Below, in pieces: positions 43,022 to 54,779 of a DNA stretch of 64,000 nt. Source of the stretch: Gnetum montanum (Eukaryota > Streptophyta > Gnetopsida > Gnetales > Gnetaceae); assembly GCA_015680685.1 (NCBI GenBank), contig MNCI01036208.1, positions 15,190 to 79,189 of the forward strand, in the 5' to 3' direction. Positions within the stretch are counted from its first letter, which is position 1; each line of letters begins with the position of its first letter. Position numbers and translations under genes: made by a program. The notes under the pieces were generated by a model, which was not told where the DNA came from, searched no databases, and saw only the letters and a list, made by a program, of their open reading frames with translations.

Positions 43022-44375
43022 TCATAAGCTTAGAGGAATCTTGAAATTTACAAGGGCTATTCATCTTGTTTTTTTTTTTTTTTTTTGGGTTCTCATTAGG
43101 TGTTCTTGGGGTATTTTTCATCTTTCAAAAGAAGTGCTTTATTTTTTATCTTTTTGCCTATAAATATTTTTTCATATCACAATTGGAAGAGATTGTTGAT
43201 TGAATTCGAAATTTGGAATGGAAAAAATATGTCAAAAGTATTAATGTAAGATCAAAAAACATGGTGAAAGGTCAACCTACCTAGAGAATAATTCAATAGA
43301 GAAATTCATCACATCTAAGATCAACTAACCCAAATGAAAGACAAGTTTAGAGATATGAAAATTCATCACTTTTAAGGTCAACCTACCTCAACTAAGGTAA
43401 ACCTACCAGTTCCTAAGGTCAATGATCTCTTAATAGGTCAACCAAGCCAAGTTGAAAGAAGGATTATTAGGTAGGAATTAAAAACTTTTCAGATCAAGAA
43501 ACATTTCCATAAGTAAACCTATCCAAGGCAAGCTATTGTTATTAGATACCTAGTTCTAGATGATCAAGATCAAGAAGGAAAATAGGATCAAGAATTTATG
43601 TTTTTATAAATTTTAGAATAAGGTTGACCAAATAGTCACTTAGGTCAACCCACCTTAGATAATGTTGATGTCCCTTAAATGTTGTAAACAAGCAAGCCAT
43701 TAAGGTTAAAGCTTTACCATTTATCTCTGACAACAGAATATTTCTCCATAAACATCATGGCTTCTTTAACCATTAGTGCACAAGTGGAAATGGATTGTTG
43801 GATGTAAATAAATATTTTAGTACTGGTAAGAAGATTGAATTAGGCTTCTCAAGAATCTTTAAAGTGCAAGAAAGGAAGTAAAACTAAAGAATTTTCCATT
43901 GCACCATCATATCATTGTGTCCTAATCTTTGTATCTTTTGCATGCTTGTACTTGTATTGGATGCAATGTGATCTACTGTGAGATCGTTGACCATAATTTT
44001 AAAATTTCCTTTATTTTTTTTAGATTTGGTTTAAGGATTTTTAGCTTGAAAATCCTTGTTGTACAAAATGGAGACTAGATACCCTTGAAACTAGCTATGT
44101 GCTTCAAGGAGTTAAAGAATATTGGAAGAGAACCTAGGGAACAGAGAGATTTGAATAGTCCTATGGATGGACTAGGCTTAAGCTAAACCACTATAACTCT
44201 TGTTGTGCACTAGCCAATTTTTTTATTTCTTGCATTTCATTTTTTCTCATAGAATAGCTTTATTTTACTCTAATTTTAATTAAATGTTTTGCAAGAATAT
44301 ATTGATTGATGGAATTATAGTCGGTAGTGTAAATTTTTATTAAAACAATGTATTCATCCCCCTGCATTTAGGGCA
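43022..44375 (+). repeat. LTR, probably copia1 3' LTR
   Basis: AGGTCAACCTACC-type motifs occur at least seven times between 43267 and 43660 (e.g. 43267, 43376, 43392, 43415, 43434, 43649), around a TATA box GTTTTTATAAA at 43600-43610. The last part (TATTCATCCCCCTGCATTTAG, 44351-44371) looks like the C-rich U5 end of SIRE/Angela-type LTRs. The first bases TCATAAGC do not show the usual TG. An 18-T run lies at 43069-43086. Same motif and TATA as the copia1 internal promoter at 11412-11422. Confidence 0.5.
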
Positions 44376-44427
44376 TGATATTTAATCCACATTTGAGATA
44401 AATTAAATTAAAATTATATGAGTAATA

Positions 44428-44626
44428 TAATAATATTAGAGTGATCAAGATACTTATCTCTTATTGGGGAGGTTTTTAGTTCAATTTCTACCTCCACTTC
44501 TAAATGTGACAGTAGTGGAGTAGTCTTGTTATGGGACACTCTTTTTAGTGGATCACATCTTCCCTACTGTGATGAAGATGTTTTGCTATCAAACCCTATG
44601 TCCATTTCTAAAAAAATAAAAAAGAG
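44428..44626 (+). repeat. Possible tRNA-derived SINE
   Basis: A tRNA-like head with TTATTGGGGAGGT and a box-B-like TAGTTCAATTTCTA near 44467-44481, a body of about 120 bases, and an A-rich end (TCTAAAAAAATAAAAAAGAG, 44608-44627). Confidence 0.4.
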
Positions 44627-44929
44627 AGATTAGTGTAAAATGTAAGAGGTATTAATGTAAAATATGATAAAGCTATGTAGTCTATGTAGATGGTACAAAA
44701 ATATAAGCCTAACTAATGATTTAAACATGAAGCAGTAAAATCCTAAGTACTAAGACAACATACTATCATAAGAACATTAGTAAACAACATGAAATAAGCA
44801 TCCCATTCATATTATCTTTAACATTTTCTCTTATTGTGTACAATAAGAATGAGCACAAGGAAAATCATGAGTATGATTAATTTGCTTCATTCTAATTTCT
44901 TGCATACACTGATTTATCCTATTGATTTA

Positions 44930-46080
44930 AAGTTTTGTGAACATTTTAACTAATTGATACGTAGTCTCCAAATAGGTGGGTTTAATAGTATCAAACTTTA
45001 CCTCATCTTTAATGAAATAATATTTGAGGTTGATATGCTTTAACTTCTTTAAAAGTACATGCTCTTTATAAAGATAAATAGCTATGGTATTATCAACATA
45101 TAAATCAATGAGAAATTTTACCTCAAAATAAATTTGGAAAAGTAATTCTTTTTAGTCAAAGAATATGTTGGAGATTTTCAAATATTGTAATGAATTTAGC
45201 TTCACATCATGAAAAATTAACTAGAGTTTATTTGTTTTATTTTTAATCTTTCAAGAGATTGGATTTGGTTCATGAAAAATAAGTGCACCTAAAGTAGAAT
45301 TTTTATCATTAAAATCACCTCACTAACTTTTTTTTTAAATAACCATGAATTTTTTCAACACCCGTAATATAATTGAGCCTACTATCATAATTTCCTTTAA
45401 TATATTTTAACACATGTTTAAGAACATTAATGTGTAAGGCTCTAGGTTCTTACATGAACCTTAATAAATAACAAATAACAAGTTCTATATTAGAACTAGG
45501 GCATATTGAAAATCCAAAATAATTGTAATATAGGTACACCTTAATATTTTTAGTCCAATTAGAACCTTACAACTCAATATTACCCACTAGAATCAAACCC
45601 ATGACTTGGAGTTTTTAAATTAAAAGTTTTACCACTAGGCTAACATTTCTTTATTTAAATTCTATATTAGATCTACTTTAATACAAAAATATTAATGAGC
45701 CAATAATGCCTTTATAAAGTGAAGCATCAATAAGAGGTGTTTCATCTTGCCTAGTCATTTCAACTAATGATACTTATCTACAAATCCGAATAAGGTTAGT
45801 GCACATATGCATATTAATGAACAATGAGTCATCCTTATGTCCAATCATATGAATCTATAAAGTATATGCAATAGACTTGGTTGAATCCATAGAAGGTATA
45901 GCTTGTATGTTTAGTGGTAGTATCAATGAATTACAAGTCATTATCTTCCTAACCCCACTTATAGTAGCTCATGATGTCTGCTTAAGAATGGTTGAGGCAA
46001 CTCATAATAAATGCTTAAGTATAACTGAGGCATAGGATGGATGTATTATTTTCTCCATTTACTAATAGAAAATATAATAA
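44930..46080 (-). pseudogene. pol: Ty1/copia RT end and RNase H (third copia element), decayed
   Basis: On the minus strand: ETPLIDASLYKGIIGSLIFL near 45755-45690 (compare P.D..LY..LVGSLIYL). After a SINE-like insertion RT resumes with YNYFGFSICPSSN, CYLLRFM-EPRALHINVLKH and LKYIKGNYDS (45540-45380). RNase H follows with YVDNTIAIYLYKEHV near 45100-45060 and KKLKHINLKYYFIKDEV, ETTYQLVKMFTKL near 44975-44935. Many frameshifts and stops. No gag or LTR of this element is recognised nearby. Confidence 0.7.
45560..45650 (-). repeat. tRNA-derived SINE-like insertion in copia RT
   Basis: Minus strand has box A TAGCCTAGTGG (45642-45632) and box B GGGTTTGATTCTA (45600-45588), about 31 bases apart as in tRNA promoters. 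It splits the copia RT frame exactly where coding similarity breaks. Confidence 0.5.
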
Positions 46081-47330
46081 AAATATAGTTAATACTAAAT
46101 TACTACTAATTAATTAATAGTTCAAGTAATGTAAAGTCTTAAGTACAATGAGTATTTCCTCTATCAACTCATTGTCACACTCTTGGATCTACATGTTAAC
46201 TACTTGGCAAACTAAGTTAACTAACCACTAGAAGAACCAAGTTAATTAACTATAGGATAACCAGATTAATCGTATTTAGCATTCAAGGTTTCAATGTACT
46301 CATTCTACATTAATAATTAATACTGTATAGGTAAACAACAAAGTAAATTATATTGCTAAATTTCATGGAATGTAAATTTCCTAAAATATAAAGTAAACCA
46401 TAATTAAAATGTTGTAATGTGTTAAAAATTAATCTCTATCTTTATTGTTGAACATGGATGCATTCATGCATAACCAATTGAATAGAGATGTCATCAACTA
46501 ACTTAAGATACATATTTTAGGTATTTATGTCATAACCTAAATGTTTGCATAGGTTTACTCACTTAATTTAATGCATTGTTTTACTTCTTTAATTTAATGT
46601 TGTTAGATGCATTTTAATAGGTTATTTTTTATTTTGTGAACTAAACAATAGGTTAACATTATTATCTTACTTAAGTGAATAGAATTTTCTTATTAAAATG
46701 TTTTGTAAAGATTTATACCATTTTCTTCTTACTGATATTATTACCTAAACATAACTCTTTCATATATTTCATGATTTATTGTCATCATCCTTGTCTTGTC
46801 CCAACAAAATGGGGTCAACTAGATGAGTTTCTTTTCATTCATCTTTATGAAGAGCTAGATCTTTATTTACTTTATGGTTGAGTGTTAAAATTTAATTATC
46901 TCTAGAAGTTTTTCTTTTGCCAATTATTATGCTTTTATGAATATTTGATTATGTATATTTTATTATATTCTTATAAATATGTGGTAATACATATTTTACT
47001 CTTTATTATGCTAATGTGATTATATATTACTATCCATAAAGCATTTTGGACCCTAACCTTATCCAAGCCATACCCCTTGTAGCTTTTCATCATACAATTA
47101 GAATTCTAAAATAATTTTTAATTACAATTTAATAACATATAAACTAGTTTTATTAAGAAAATACCTTAGAATGATATCCTACCTAGAATCTTACCTTAAC
47201 AATGCATTTATGATGTTCAAAAATCCTAGATTTGATCCTTACTTAACACAAATTGAAACTATAGTATTTATTTTATGCAATTTTCAATTGCAGTTACACA
47301 TCTCATAATTTCCCTATTCATCCTACCACA
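46081..47330. other. Gene-free AT-rich stretch
   Basis: Nothing recognisable except a short LINE tail at 46782-46826. Confidence 0.4.
46782..46826 (-). repeat. RTE-type LINE 3' tail remnant
   Basis: Minus strand has GACCCCATTTTGTTGGGACAAG followed by GATGATG, the pattern of the conserved plant RTE LINE 3' end (ACCCCA.TAGTTGGGA.AAGGCTT). Confidence 0.4.
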
Positions 47331-47353
47331 GAGAGAGAGAGAGAGAGAGAGAG
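47331..47353. repeat. (GA)n microsatellite
   Basis: Eleven and a half uninterrupted GA units. Confidence 0.95.
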
Positions 47354-48289
47354 CAAGAGCATGTACCCCCAATACATTACTTATTCTCCCTACTTATTAA
47401 TAGATCCTTATCCCTCCATTACATTTCATTTTCACTCATGGAAGACTTTATACATGTGGGATTGGGACAAAGAGAGAGACAATTATAGGTTTTTTATGAG
47501 ATAAAAGAACCAATAAGAAGATTTTCAAAGGTCACAATAAGTTAGTAAGAAGGATTATTTAATTTTCCTTTTGTGAAGGCTATTCCACTTTGTTTTGAAT
47601 TTAGTACTCTTCCTCTTTGTTACCTAACTCCCTTTTATTATTGTATTATTTTTATTATCAAGATAAGATTATGCTAAATTTTTGTTGTTTTAAGCTTATT
47701 TTAAATTAAAACTATATTAAAAGTTTATCTAAATAATTTTTTATCTTTTTTATGAATTCTTTGGAATATGTGTATGTTAATGTAAAATTATTTTTTTACA
47801 ATCCTATAAGAAAACCTTCATGAATCGAATGTTAAATATTCAATCTACAAATGTAAATGGTCTTTAGAATAATGTAACCCTTGATATATCAATGATTATG
47901 AAATGAAGGGACATAAATATTCAATCAAATACAAACTTAGCCTATTACCCAACATTAAATCAATAAGGTAATAATTGAGTGATGGTGAAATTAATGTTAA
48001 AAAACTAAGTCAATACAAGAAATCTAAAATAAATTTAAGTAATGAAAATGAGTAAAAAAAAATATAAAAATAGTAAGAAAGTGGGAATCTCGATGTGTGA
48101 AAAATAGTTTAAGTGCTCTTTTCAAAGAATGAAATTCTTAATTAAATGAATGAGAAGAGTTTGCCTCCTAGGAAGGACCAAGTACTATAATGATGGGAGA
48201 ATAGACAATATGGAATAAAATTAACAATAAAAACTTAGTTTATGAGAAAATAAGAATTTTGATGATGAAATATAACCTTTGGTAGGTGA
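47354..48289. other. Gene-free AT-rich stretch
   Basis: No coding, RNA or element signal seen. Confidence 0.4.
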
Positions 48290-49340
48290 AGATATGGATG
48301 GAGAAGCCTTGAATACTAATTGGAGTTTATTTGGGGTCAAAATAGTATTGTTTTTATGAACTATCCTATGAGTAACATTGGCACTAAAAAATGCCTAACA
48401 CTAATGCAAGTGATGCTAGCATTGTGTAGATTCTAGTGTTGGTGTAAGTGATGGTGGCACTATGTAGATTCTAATACTATAAAAGTGACACTAATACTAG
48501 TGCTTATCTAATGATCAAGAATCCAAGTGATGCTAATGCTAACATCAACATGTGTTGTAGGTAACTTAGTGCTAGGATTGAACTCGCAGACTACAAGTTG
48601 TACCAAGGTGGCCATTAAGCATATAAGTAACATAGTGGATGCAAGTGTTGGTGCTTTATATCTATTGAAATTTGAAAAAGTGCTTATAATCTCAATAAAT
48701 TAGCCTCAATTAATATTCTAAACTAGTATTTATAAGCCTAGGAATTTTGAATTTGATGTTGAAGTTAAGGGTAGTTTATTGAAGTTCATTTTTGAAAATT
48801 GGAAGTTGAAGTATAGATTAATGATGTTGATGCTAATTTTACTAAGGCAAGTAATGCTAATGCTCACATCATGTTACCTAACCATACTTAGAAATATTTT
48901 TAGATCAAAAGTAAACTTGTGAAACATGTTAAAGAATTAACTAAAGTAGGTGATGCTAATGCTCATGATGTGTCATCTTACCTACACTTGAAAAAAAATT
49001 TCAAATTTCATGTATTATCCCATGTCTTTCAAATCTTATTGAAACTATCAAGGTTGGTTCTTTTCCTCTTGGGGCTAATGTAAAATTCCTATTAGATGTC
49101 CAAAGTGATTAAAGTTGTAGCCATAAGACAAGACTAATATACATGCCAAAAATTGACTAAGGAAAGTGATGTTAACGCTATATTAGTCTCACTTGATCAA
49201 CCTTAGTATAATCTTGTATCTTATATTCAAAACTTAAACAAAGAAAGTAATGCTAATGTTGTGTTAGTATCACCTAAGTAACACTTAGAATTTTTGTATT
49301 TCTAATAGTACCAAAAGTTGCTAAAAGTGATGTTTATATA
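48290..49340. repeat. LTR-like segment related to gypsy1 LTR, with GATGCTAATGCTAACATC array
   Basis: At least seven copies of GTGATGCTAATGCTAACATCA-like strings (near 48407, 48530, 48828, 48848, 48952, 49163, 49250) surround a TATA box AGTATTTATAAGCCTAGG (48729-48745), which matches ATATTTATAGGTCTAGG of the gypsy1 LTR (20453). No ends or internal genes were found; probably a decayed solo LTR. Confidence 0.5.
48558..48622 (-). repeat. Possible tRNA-derived SINE head
   Basis: Minus strand TAATGGCCACCTTGGTAC...TCTGCGAGTTCAATCCTAGC has box-A- and box-B-like strings about 30 bases apart, and it interrupts the motif array. Confidence 0.4.
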
Positions 49341-49865
49341 TTAAACCATGACCTAGAACATCTCTCAAAGACCTGTGGAATTCTACAACATGACTTATGA
49401 TGATCATTTTGGAAAATTTTTATGGGTCAAATGGATGTAACAATGTTAAAACCATAATTATCTTCATCATTGGTGAACTAAAAAGGTGGGTACAAGAATG
49501 AAAACTTTGTTTCACTTCCTCTTTGAATATTTTATGATTATTTGGATTGTCCTTGACTTAGGATGGTATTTTATTGAAATTTTTTATGATTTTTAGTTAT
49601 TTCAAAAATTATTTTCAAAATGGATAATATTACAAAAAATTATATATTGTGATTGGATTTGCTTAGTTGGTATGGGGAACTACAATGATTTTATGTTAGT
49701 AGTAAGGCTATTCCTAGACCTATCAATATATTTTTGGCAGTGAGGATTAGCCAAGACCTATCCTTTAAATAGTCTTGAAAAAAAGATAAAATTTTTAGAT
49801 TTTTAGAAGCATTTCTAAATTTCAAAATATTTTTAAATATTTAATTAAATTTTTTCCTAGAGTCG
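49341..49865. other. Gene-free stretch
   Basis: Nothing recognised. Confidence 0.35.
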
Positions 49866-50760
49866 ACTCTTAGATAAGAAAAGCTTATTAGTAACTACTC
49901 ATACTGATGTTTTACCATACAATATTAATGCAACAACCATATAATCTACATTGAAACTTGGAATAAGAAAGTACAAACCTCTTGTTGTATCTACATTGAA
50001 ATCATTGCAAAATAAATATAAAGATATAAAATACATCATAATTGATGAAATTAATTTTATAAGAGGTAGGTTGCTCTACAATATTGATAGAATATTGGAA
50101 GAGATATTTTCAAGTCATCGAGATTATTATTTTGGAGGTAAATCTATTATATTGATTAGAGATCTTATGCAGCTTTCTCCTATAAAGGATATTATACCAT
50201 ATTTATCCAATCATATCCATATCAAAACTCTATTAGTAACATTTTGTAACATTGGATGTAGTATATATACAAAGGAGCAATGATCCTCATGACAAAGATT
50301 TAAAGACATTTTAGTGAATATTCTAGAGGACAAATATTTGATGATGGTTATGATTCTCAATCCTCTAGGATCGATATTCCATTAACATCAAATTCTTGAG
50401 ATGGATTTGAAGACTTAATGCATTTTTTTGATACAAAGAATAAAGTGTGTATGCATAACGAAAAAATCTTACTAAAACAACAAAGACCAATTGCATGATA
50501 TTTTGTTTACAAAAACATGAATTTCATTAGATTTTGGAATGATGGTGAATAAGAATTAGATCAAATAATTCTTATTTGTGAAGATAAAAGGATTATACTA
50601 ATTGTTAATTTATTATTGAAAATAATATTGGTTAATGATGTTTTGGGAGTTTCTAAAACTATAGTTTATAGTCCTTGGTATGAACCACCAAAGCTACCAT
50701 CATATGTTAGTTTGACTCATACATTGGAATTCCTTATTATCAAAGGCATCCAAAATAGGT
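49866..50760 (+). pseudogene. PIF1-like helicase, second copy, internally deleted
   Basis: The ATPase half survives as KKSLLVTTHTDVLPYNINATTI (motif Ia region), then the open frame 49951-50283 with YIIIDEINFIRGRLL (Walker B/motif II: DE) and GGKSIILIRDLMQLSPIKD (motif III). It then jumps to the C-terminal part: MHFFDTKNKVCMHNEKILLK near 50418-50478 and YSPWYEPPKLPSYV near 50670-50712, matching the first copy's MHLFDTKDKVHMHNKKILLK and YSPHCQPPQLPSYV. Walker A lies upstream and is not visible. It stops before the QG and SR motifs. More decayed than the copy at 41 kb. Confidence 0.7.
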
Positions 50761-50799
50761 ATTGATTATTCTATCCACTTTTACCTTTTTCTGCATAAG

Positions 50800-51700
50800 T
50801 GAGAGTTTTGGGTACATTCTGTGACATCACAACTCAAACTCATCTTCAACAATCCAAATTCAACATCTTGTGTCATATGCAAAGAAATTTCTAGTTTTCA
50901 TCTTTAGCTTGCTAAAAGTGACATCTCAAATTATCAGTAGCATCATTTTGATTCTCTTCACTGTGATTTCATGTTTCAATGTCCAACATTAGCTCCAACA
51001 TCAATTCTACCTTTAGCTCTTCAACATCTAGCATCAATAATGCTTTCAACATCCAACATCAAATTTTACCTTTGTAGTAAATCAACTAGCTCTTTAACAT
51101 CCAACATCAATTCTAAATTTGACATTTGATGTCAATTCTCACATCAACTATCTACACGTTAATTGTCATATTCAAAAAATCTTCTAGAATTTTTTGGAAT
51201 ATTCTATGGGCCCTAATGCATTGTTTTGTTGAGATCTATGAGGCATTTTTGGCCAATAAATAGGAGGATATCACTAAACAAGAAGTATTTGGCTTTTGAA
51301 ATAGCTAATTAACAATTTTGGTTACAACTTTTGATTTGACTAATGGTATTTTTAAGTAACAATCAAGATCACTTGCTTCTATAGAAAAACTACTTTCCTA
51401 CTATAGATATCAACTCCTCTAATTTCTCTTCCTCTCTTTTTCCATATTGATGCATTATACCCCTTTTTTTTATCTTCATGACATATGGAGAGTTTCTCAA
51501 AATCAAATCAGCACACTAATCTAATCCATCCCTCTAATTAATTAGCTTCTAAATTTCCACATGTTTTTACATCTACATCAAGTGCATGCATTGGAGAAAT
51601 AACAAGGTAACATAGCTCCTTGTCAAACACCTCTGATACTTGGTACATCTCTTAGAAAATTCATTGTAGGTTCTTATTCTCTTTTTGTAATCTAGATCTA
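50800..51700 (+). repeat. LTR-like segment with CAACATCCA array
   Basis: About seven copies of CAACATC(C/T)A between 50980 and 51110 (e.g. CAACATCCAACATCAAATTT, 51047-51066) are followed by the TATA box CAATAAATAGG (51253-51263). Ends are not defined and no internal gene can be tied to it. Confidence 0.4.
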
Positions 51701-52752
51701 TTTTTTATACCTTCCTATTTCTAGTATTGTCCAAATCTACTTTAAATCTATTTGTTTTCCCTTTTGGATTTAACATTTTAATGGATCAAATCTATCTCAT
51801 TTCACATACTTTTTTACAAACATTTCTATTTCCAACCACATGAAACATTCCATTTTTCTCTAATTTTCACTACACATATTTCCTCTAGTCATTTCTATTA
51901 TATATTCCACACATGCATGTTATCTTTTTCTGCCTCATATCTGCCAACCCTTGACTCAAGTTGGATTTTTCTAATGTCCTACAAACCCTTATTGATTTGA
52001 GGAAGATTAATCAAGAGATTGGTTTTCCTAGACCATTTGGTGACCATGAGATTGCCTAGCTTAGTTTCATCTTAGGTTGTGTTGGATCTTGGAATACAAT
52101 AATCCTTTCCCTAAGATTGATGAGCTAGTCAAAATTTAGTGCTAGATTACCTTCACTGCATCAATCTCACCTTATCTATAACTAATCCACTAGTCATATT
52201 CATGAAGGAACAGTTGAAAGTTAAGGAAACATTAAGACTAAAAAATACTTATAACTCAATCCCAAATTAATTCCACACTTATGTCTATCACAAATAAGAA
52301 AAATTACAAATTTTCATCCTAGCTTCTAACATAAGCAAGAAAAAGGAATTTAATAATTTAGTCTAGTTGAAACAAATAAATACAAAATATAGAGAGCACA
52401 AGGGAGATATCACCCAATCTGTGATCTTTCCTCACTATCTTTATAGTTTAGAAACCTTAACAACCTACTATAGATTCCAATGGTTGATAAGCCATTTCAA
52501 AGTTCAACTAGCTCTCACAAAGTTCTTATGAAATTGAGGATTCTTTAATGGAACCTAGAGTATCAAAGAGGCATAATCATTAACCTCTATCGTGTACTTG
52601 AAGCACTTATTATATAGAAAGTACAACTAACATTGGCACTTGAAACACCTCAAGAAAAATTTATGTTGCAAATGAAAGCCCATAGCGAAGATTTTTGTTG
52701 TAATTTGGTGGAGATCTAAAGGTAAAAATAATTACCTTGCTTTCATGCCAAA
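51701..52752. other. Gene-free stretch
   Basis: Nothing recognised on either strand. Confidence 0.35.
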
Positions 52753-53923
52753 AATCCTATGTTGTGGCCTTACATTAGTAGAGTTTTAAGTAATTTTTCA
52801 ATGTTAAAAATGATATTTGTAACCCACATGTTGTAGATTCCATTTATTCTAGCTTGTAAAGGTTAAAAATGCTCCACAAGCTACTAATTCTAGCTTATGG
52901 AGGTTAAAAATGCTCCACAAGCTGCAAATTCCAGTTATGCTAGCTTGTGGAGGTTTAAAATGCTCCACAAGCTATCAAATTCCATTTATGCTAGCTTATG
53001 GAGGCAAAAAATGCTTTACACACTATAAAAATTGACATTTTTATCTCACACACTACACATTCCAACTCCACACATTGCAGTAGCATGTGGGTCATTGTGT
53101 GAAATTTGGGCTTTAAATTCATACACTACACATGTTGGTCTCACATGCTATGCCAATGTGTGGAATTCAAGCTTTCAATTCATACACTACACATCATGGT
53201 CTCACATGCTATGGTAGCATGTGGGACAACAGGTGGCACTTGGATTTTAAACCCATATGCTACACTTTGACCCAGGAACAACTTGTAACACTCCAAAACT
53301 ATAACATATGCTAGCACAATAAATTTGTAGCCTATAAATACCAGATTTGTTGCATGTTTTAGGACCTTTTAAGCAAAATCTTGGTAGATCACTTAGCAAG
53401 AAATATTAGAATATTGTAGTAGATTTTTTGTGGTCTTTTTGCAACTTTGGCAACATTGATTTCTGAGCACAAAACTCAAAGAAGAAATTTATTGCAGTGT
53501 AGATCAAATTAGGAAGCCAATGTGAACTCTGTGCAAAACACACCCTACAATCTGCACCAAATCATAGTATATACTTTAATTTATTAGGCTTTAAAAGCCT
53601 TAATCTATACCTCTTCAAACCCTTATTTCTATATTTGTTGATTGCAACAATTTTCATACAAGATTTGTAGTTATTTCTATTTACTTACATTATTCTCTTA
53701 TTGTATTTATTCTCAGATTATTAACTACATTCTCATTTCATACATCTTTATTACAATCCATCCCCATTTTACATTAATTGGTAACACATTTTTCTAGTCC
53801 CTAAGTGATTGAAAAGACTATTTAGGATGCTCCAAATCCTTTTTGAGGCTTGTGGATCTGCACATTAAACTATTTTTCATGGAATTTTTTAGTTAATTTT
53901 TTCCATCATCACAATTTCTAACA
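52753..53923 (+). repeat. gypsy3 5' LTR (proposed)
   Basis: Possible start TGTTGTGGCC; end TTCTAACA at 53923, followed by CTAGAAGGAGAAC. U3 has inverted pairs AGCTTGTGGAGGTT / GCTCCACAAGCT (52852-53010; four of the first, three of the second) and then a CATACACTACACAT...TCTCACATGCTATG repeat (53039-53240). TATA box CCTATAAATA at 53331-53340. gag lies downstream on the same strand. Confidence 0.5.
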
Positions 53924-54349
53924 CTAGAAGGAGAACTTGTACCTAACTTGCTCATTAAAAACCTATTACAAAAAAATTTCTTGCTTATTTTTGCCTTGGT
54001 TGGTAGGCTCATTTAGTCAAAAAAAAAAATTGTTTTGGATCTCCGAAAATCCCAGTGTGTAGCCTTATAGCTAGTTTTGTTCATGAAATATTTTATTACT
54101 ATGTTTTATAGTTGTAATGTGCAGTGCTGCCCCTATTTTTTACACTTCACAACTAAACAAATTAGTTTCTACACTTACAATACACAATGCTACCACAGTT
54201 TCTTGCACTGCCCTTGCAATTGTTGTGTACACTACCATATCTATTTCTACTATTTGTAGTTCTAAAGCCCATTCACATTTATTCAAATACACTAAAAAAT
54301 TAAAATGAAATTTAAATTTTAAAAATTACTTTTATAATTATAATGTGTT
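53924..54349 (+). other. gypsy3 leader
   Basis: Between proposed LTR end and the second motif array. No standard tRNA PBS is seen. Short open frames here look like chance. Confidence 0.35.
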
Positions 54350-54700
54350 TAAAGCCTATTCATTTTATACACTATATCTTCACAAGCTATAGCTTCATAG
54401 GCTATAATCATTCCATACATTATAGCTCCACAAGCTATAGCCATACAAACTATAACCTCCATATGCTATAGTTTCACAAGTTATATCCTTTGTATGCTAT
54501 AGCTTTACAAGCTATAGCTATAAGCTACAACCTTTCCATACGTTATAGCTCCACAAGCTATAGCCCCATAGGCTATAACCTCCATACGCTATAGCTTCAT
54601 AAGCCATAGTATCACAAGCTATAACCTCTATACACTATAGCTCCACAAGCTATAGCCTCACATGCTATAAGTCTTACACACTATAAATTTGTAGCTTATG
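54350..54700 (+). promoter_or_regulatory. Motif array CACAAGCTATAGC with TATA box before gypsy3 gag
   Basis: About 20 degenerate units of CACAAGCTATAGC / GCTATAGCTTC, often as the palindrome-like GCTATAGC (e.g. 54500-54507), ending in the TATA box CACTATAAATTTG (54679-54691). The gag ATG follows 90 bases later. AAGCT is shared with the AGCTTGTGG motif of the preceding LTR. Looks like a second promoter; inferred. Confidence 0.55.
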
Positions 54701-54779
54701 TAAAACACTAAAAATGATAGAAGGCTTTATCACCTTAACCAATTAATTAGTCTGCATTCTACCACATCATATCATCACT

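Noticed and set aside
44376-44388. PBS-like TGATATTTAATCC after the 43-44 kb LTR
   Set aside because: Only 8 of 13 bases match the tRNA-iMet complement and no gag follows; too weak to call the LTR a 5' LTR.
46675-46881. 68-codon frame as a small protein gene
   Set aside because: AT-rich hydrophobic translation overlapping a LINE tail; no coding signal.
51630-51650. CTCTGATACTTGG, similar to a reversed tRNA-iMet PBS
   Set aside because: Partial match, no LTR edge beside it and the nearby TATA box points the other way.
53032-53314. Two overlapping 60-codon frames
   Set aside because: They translate the LTR repeat units; the repeats explain the open frames.
52852-54700. Evenly repeated short units resembling a CRISPR array
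   Set aside because: Units are degenerate, spacing is irregular, both orientations are mixed, no cas genes exist and the context is plant retroelement DNA; they are promoter-type arrays or LTR repeats.
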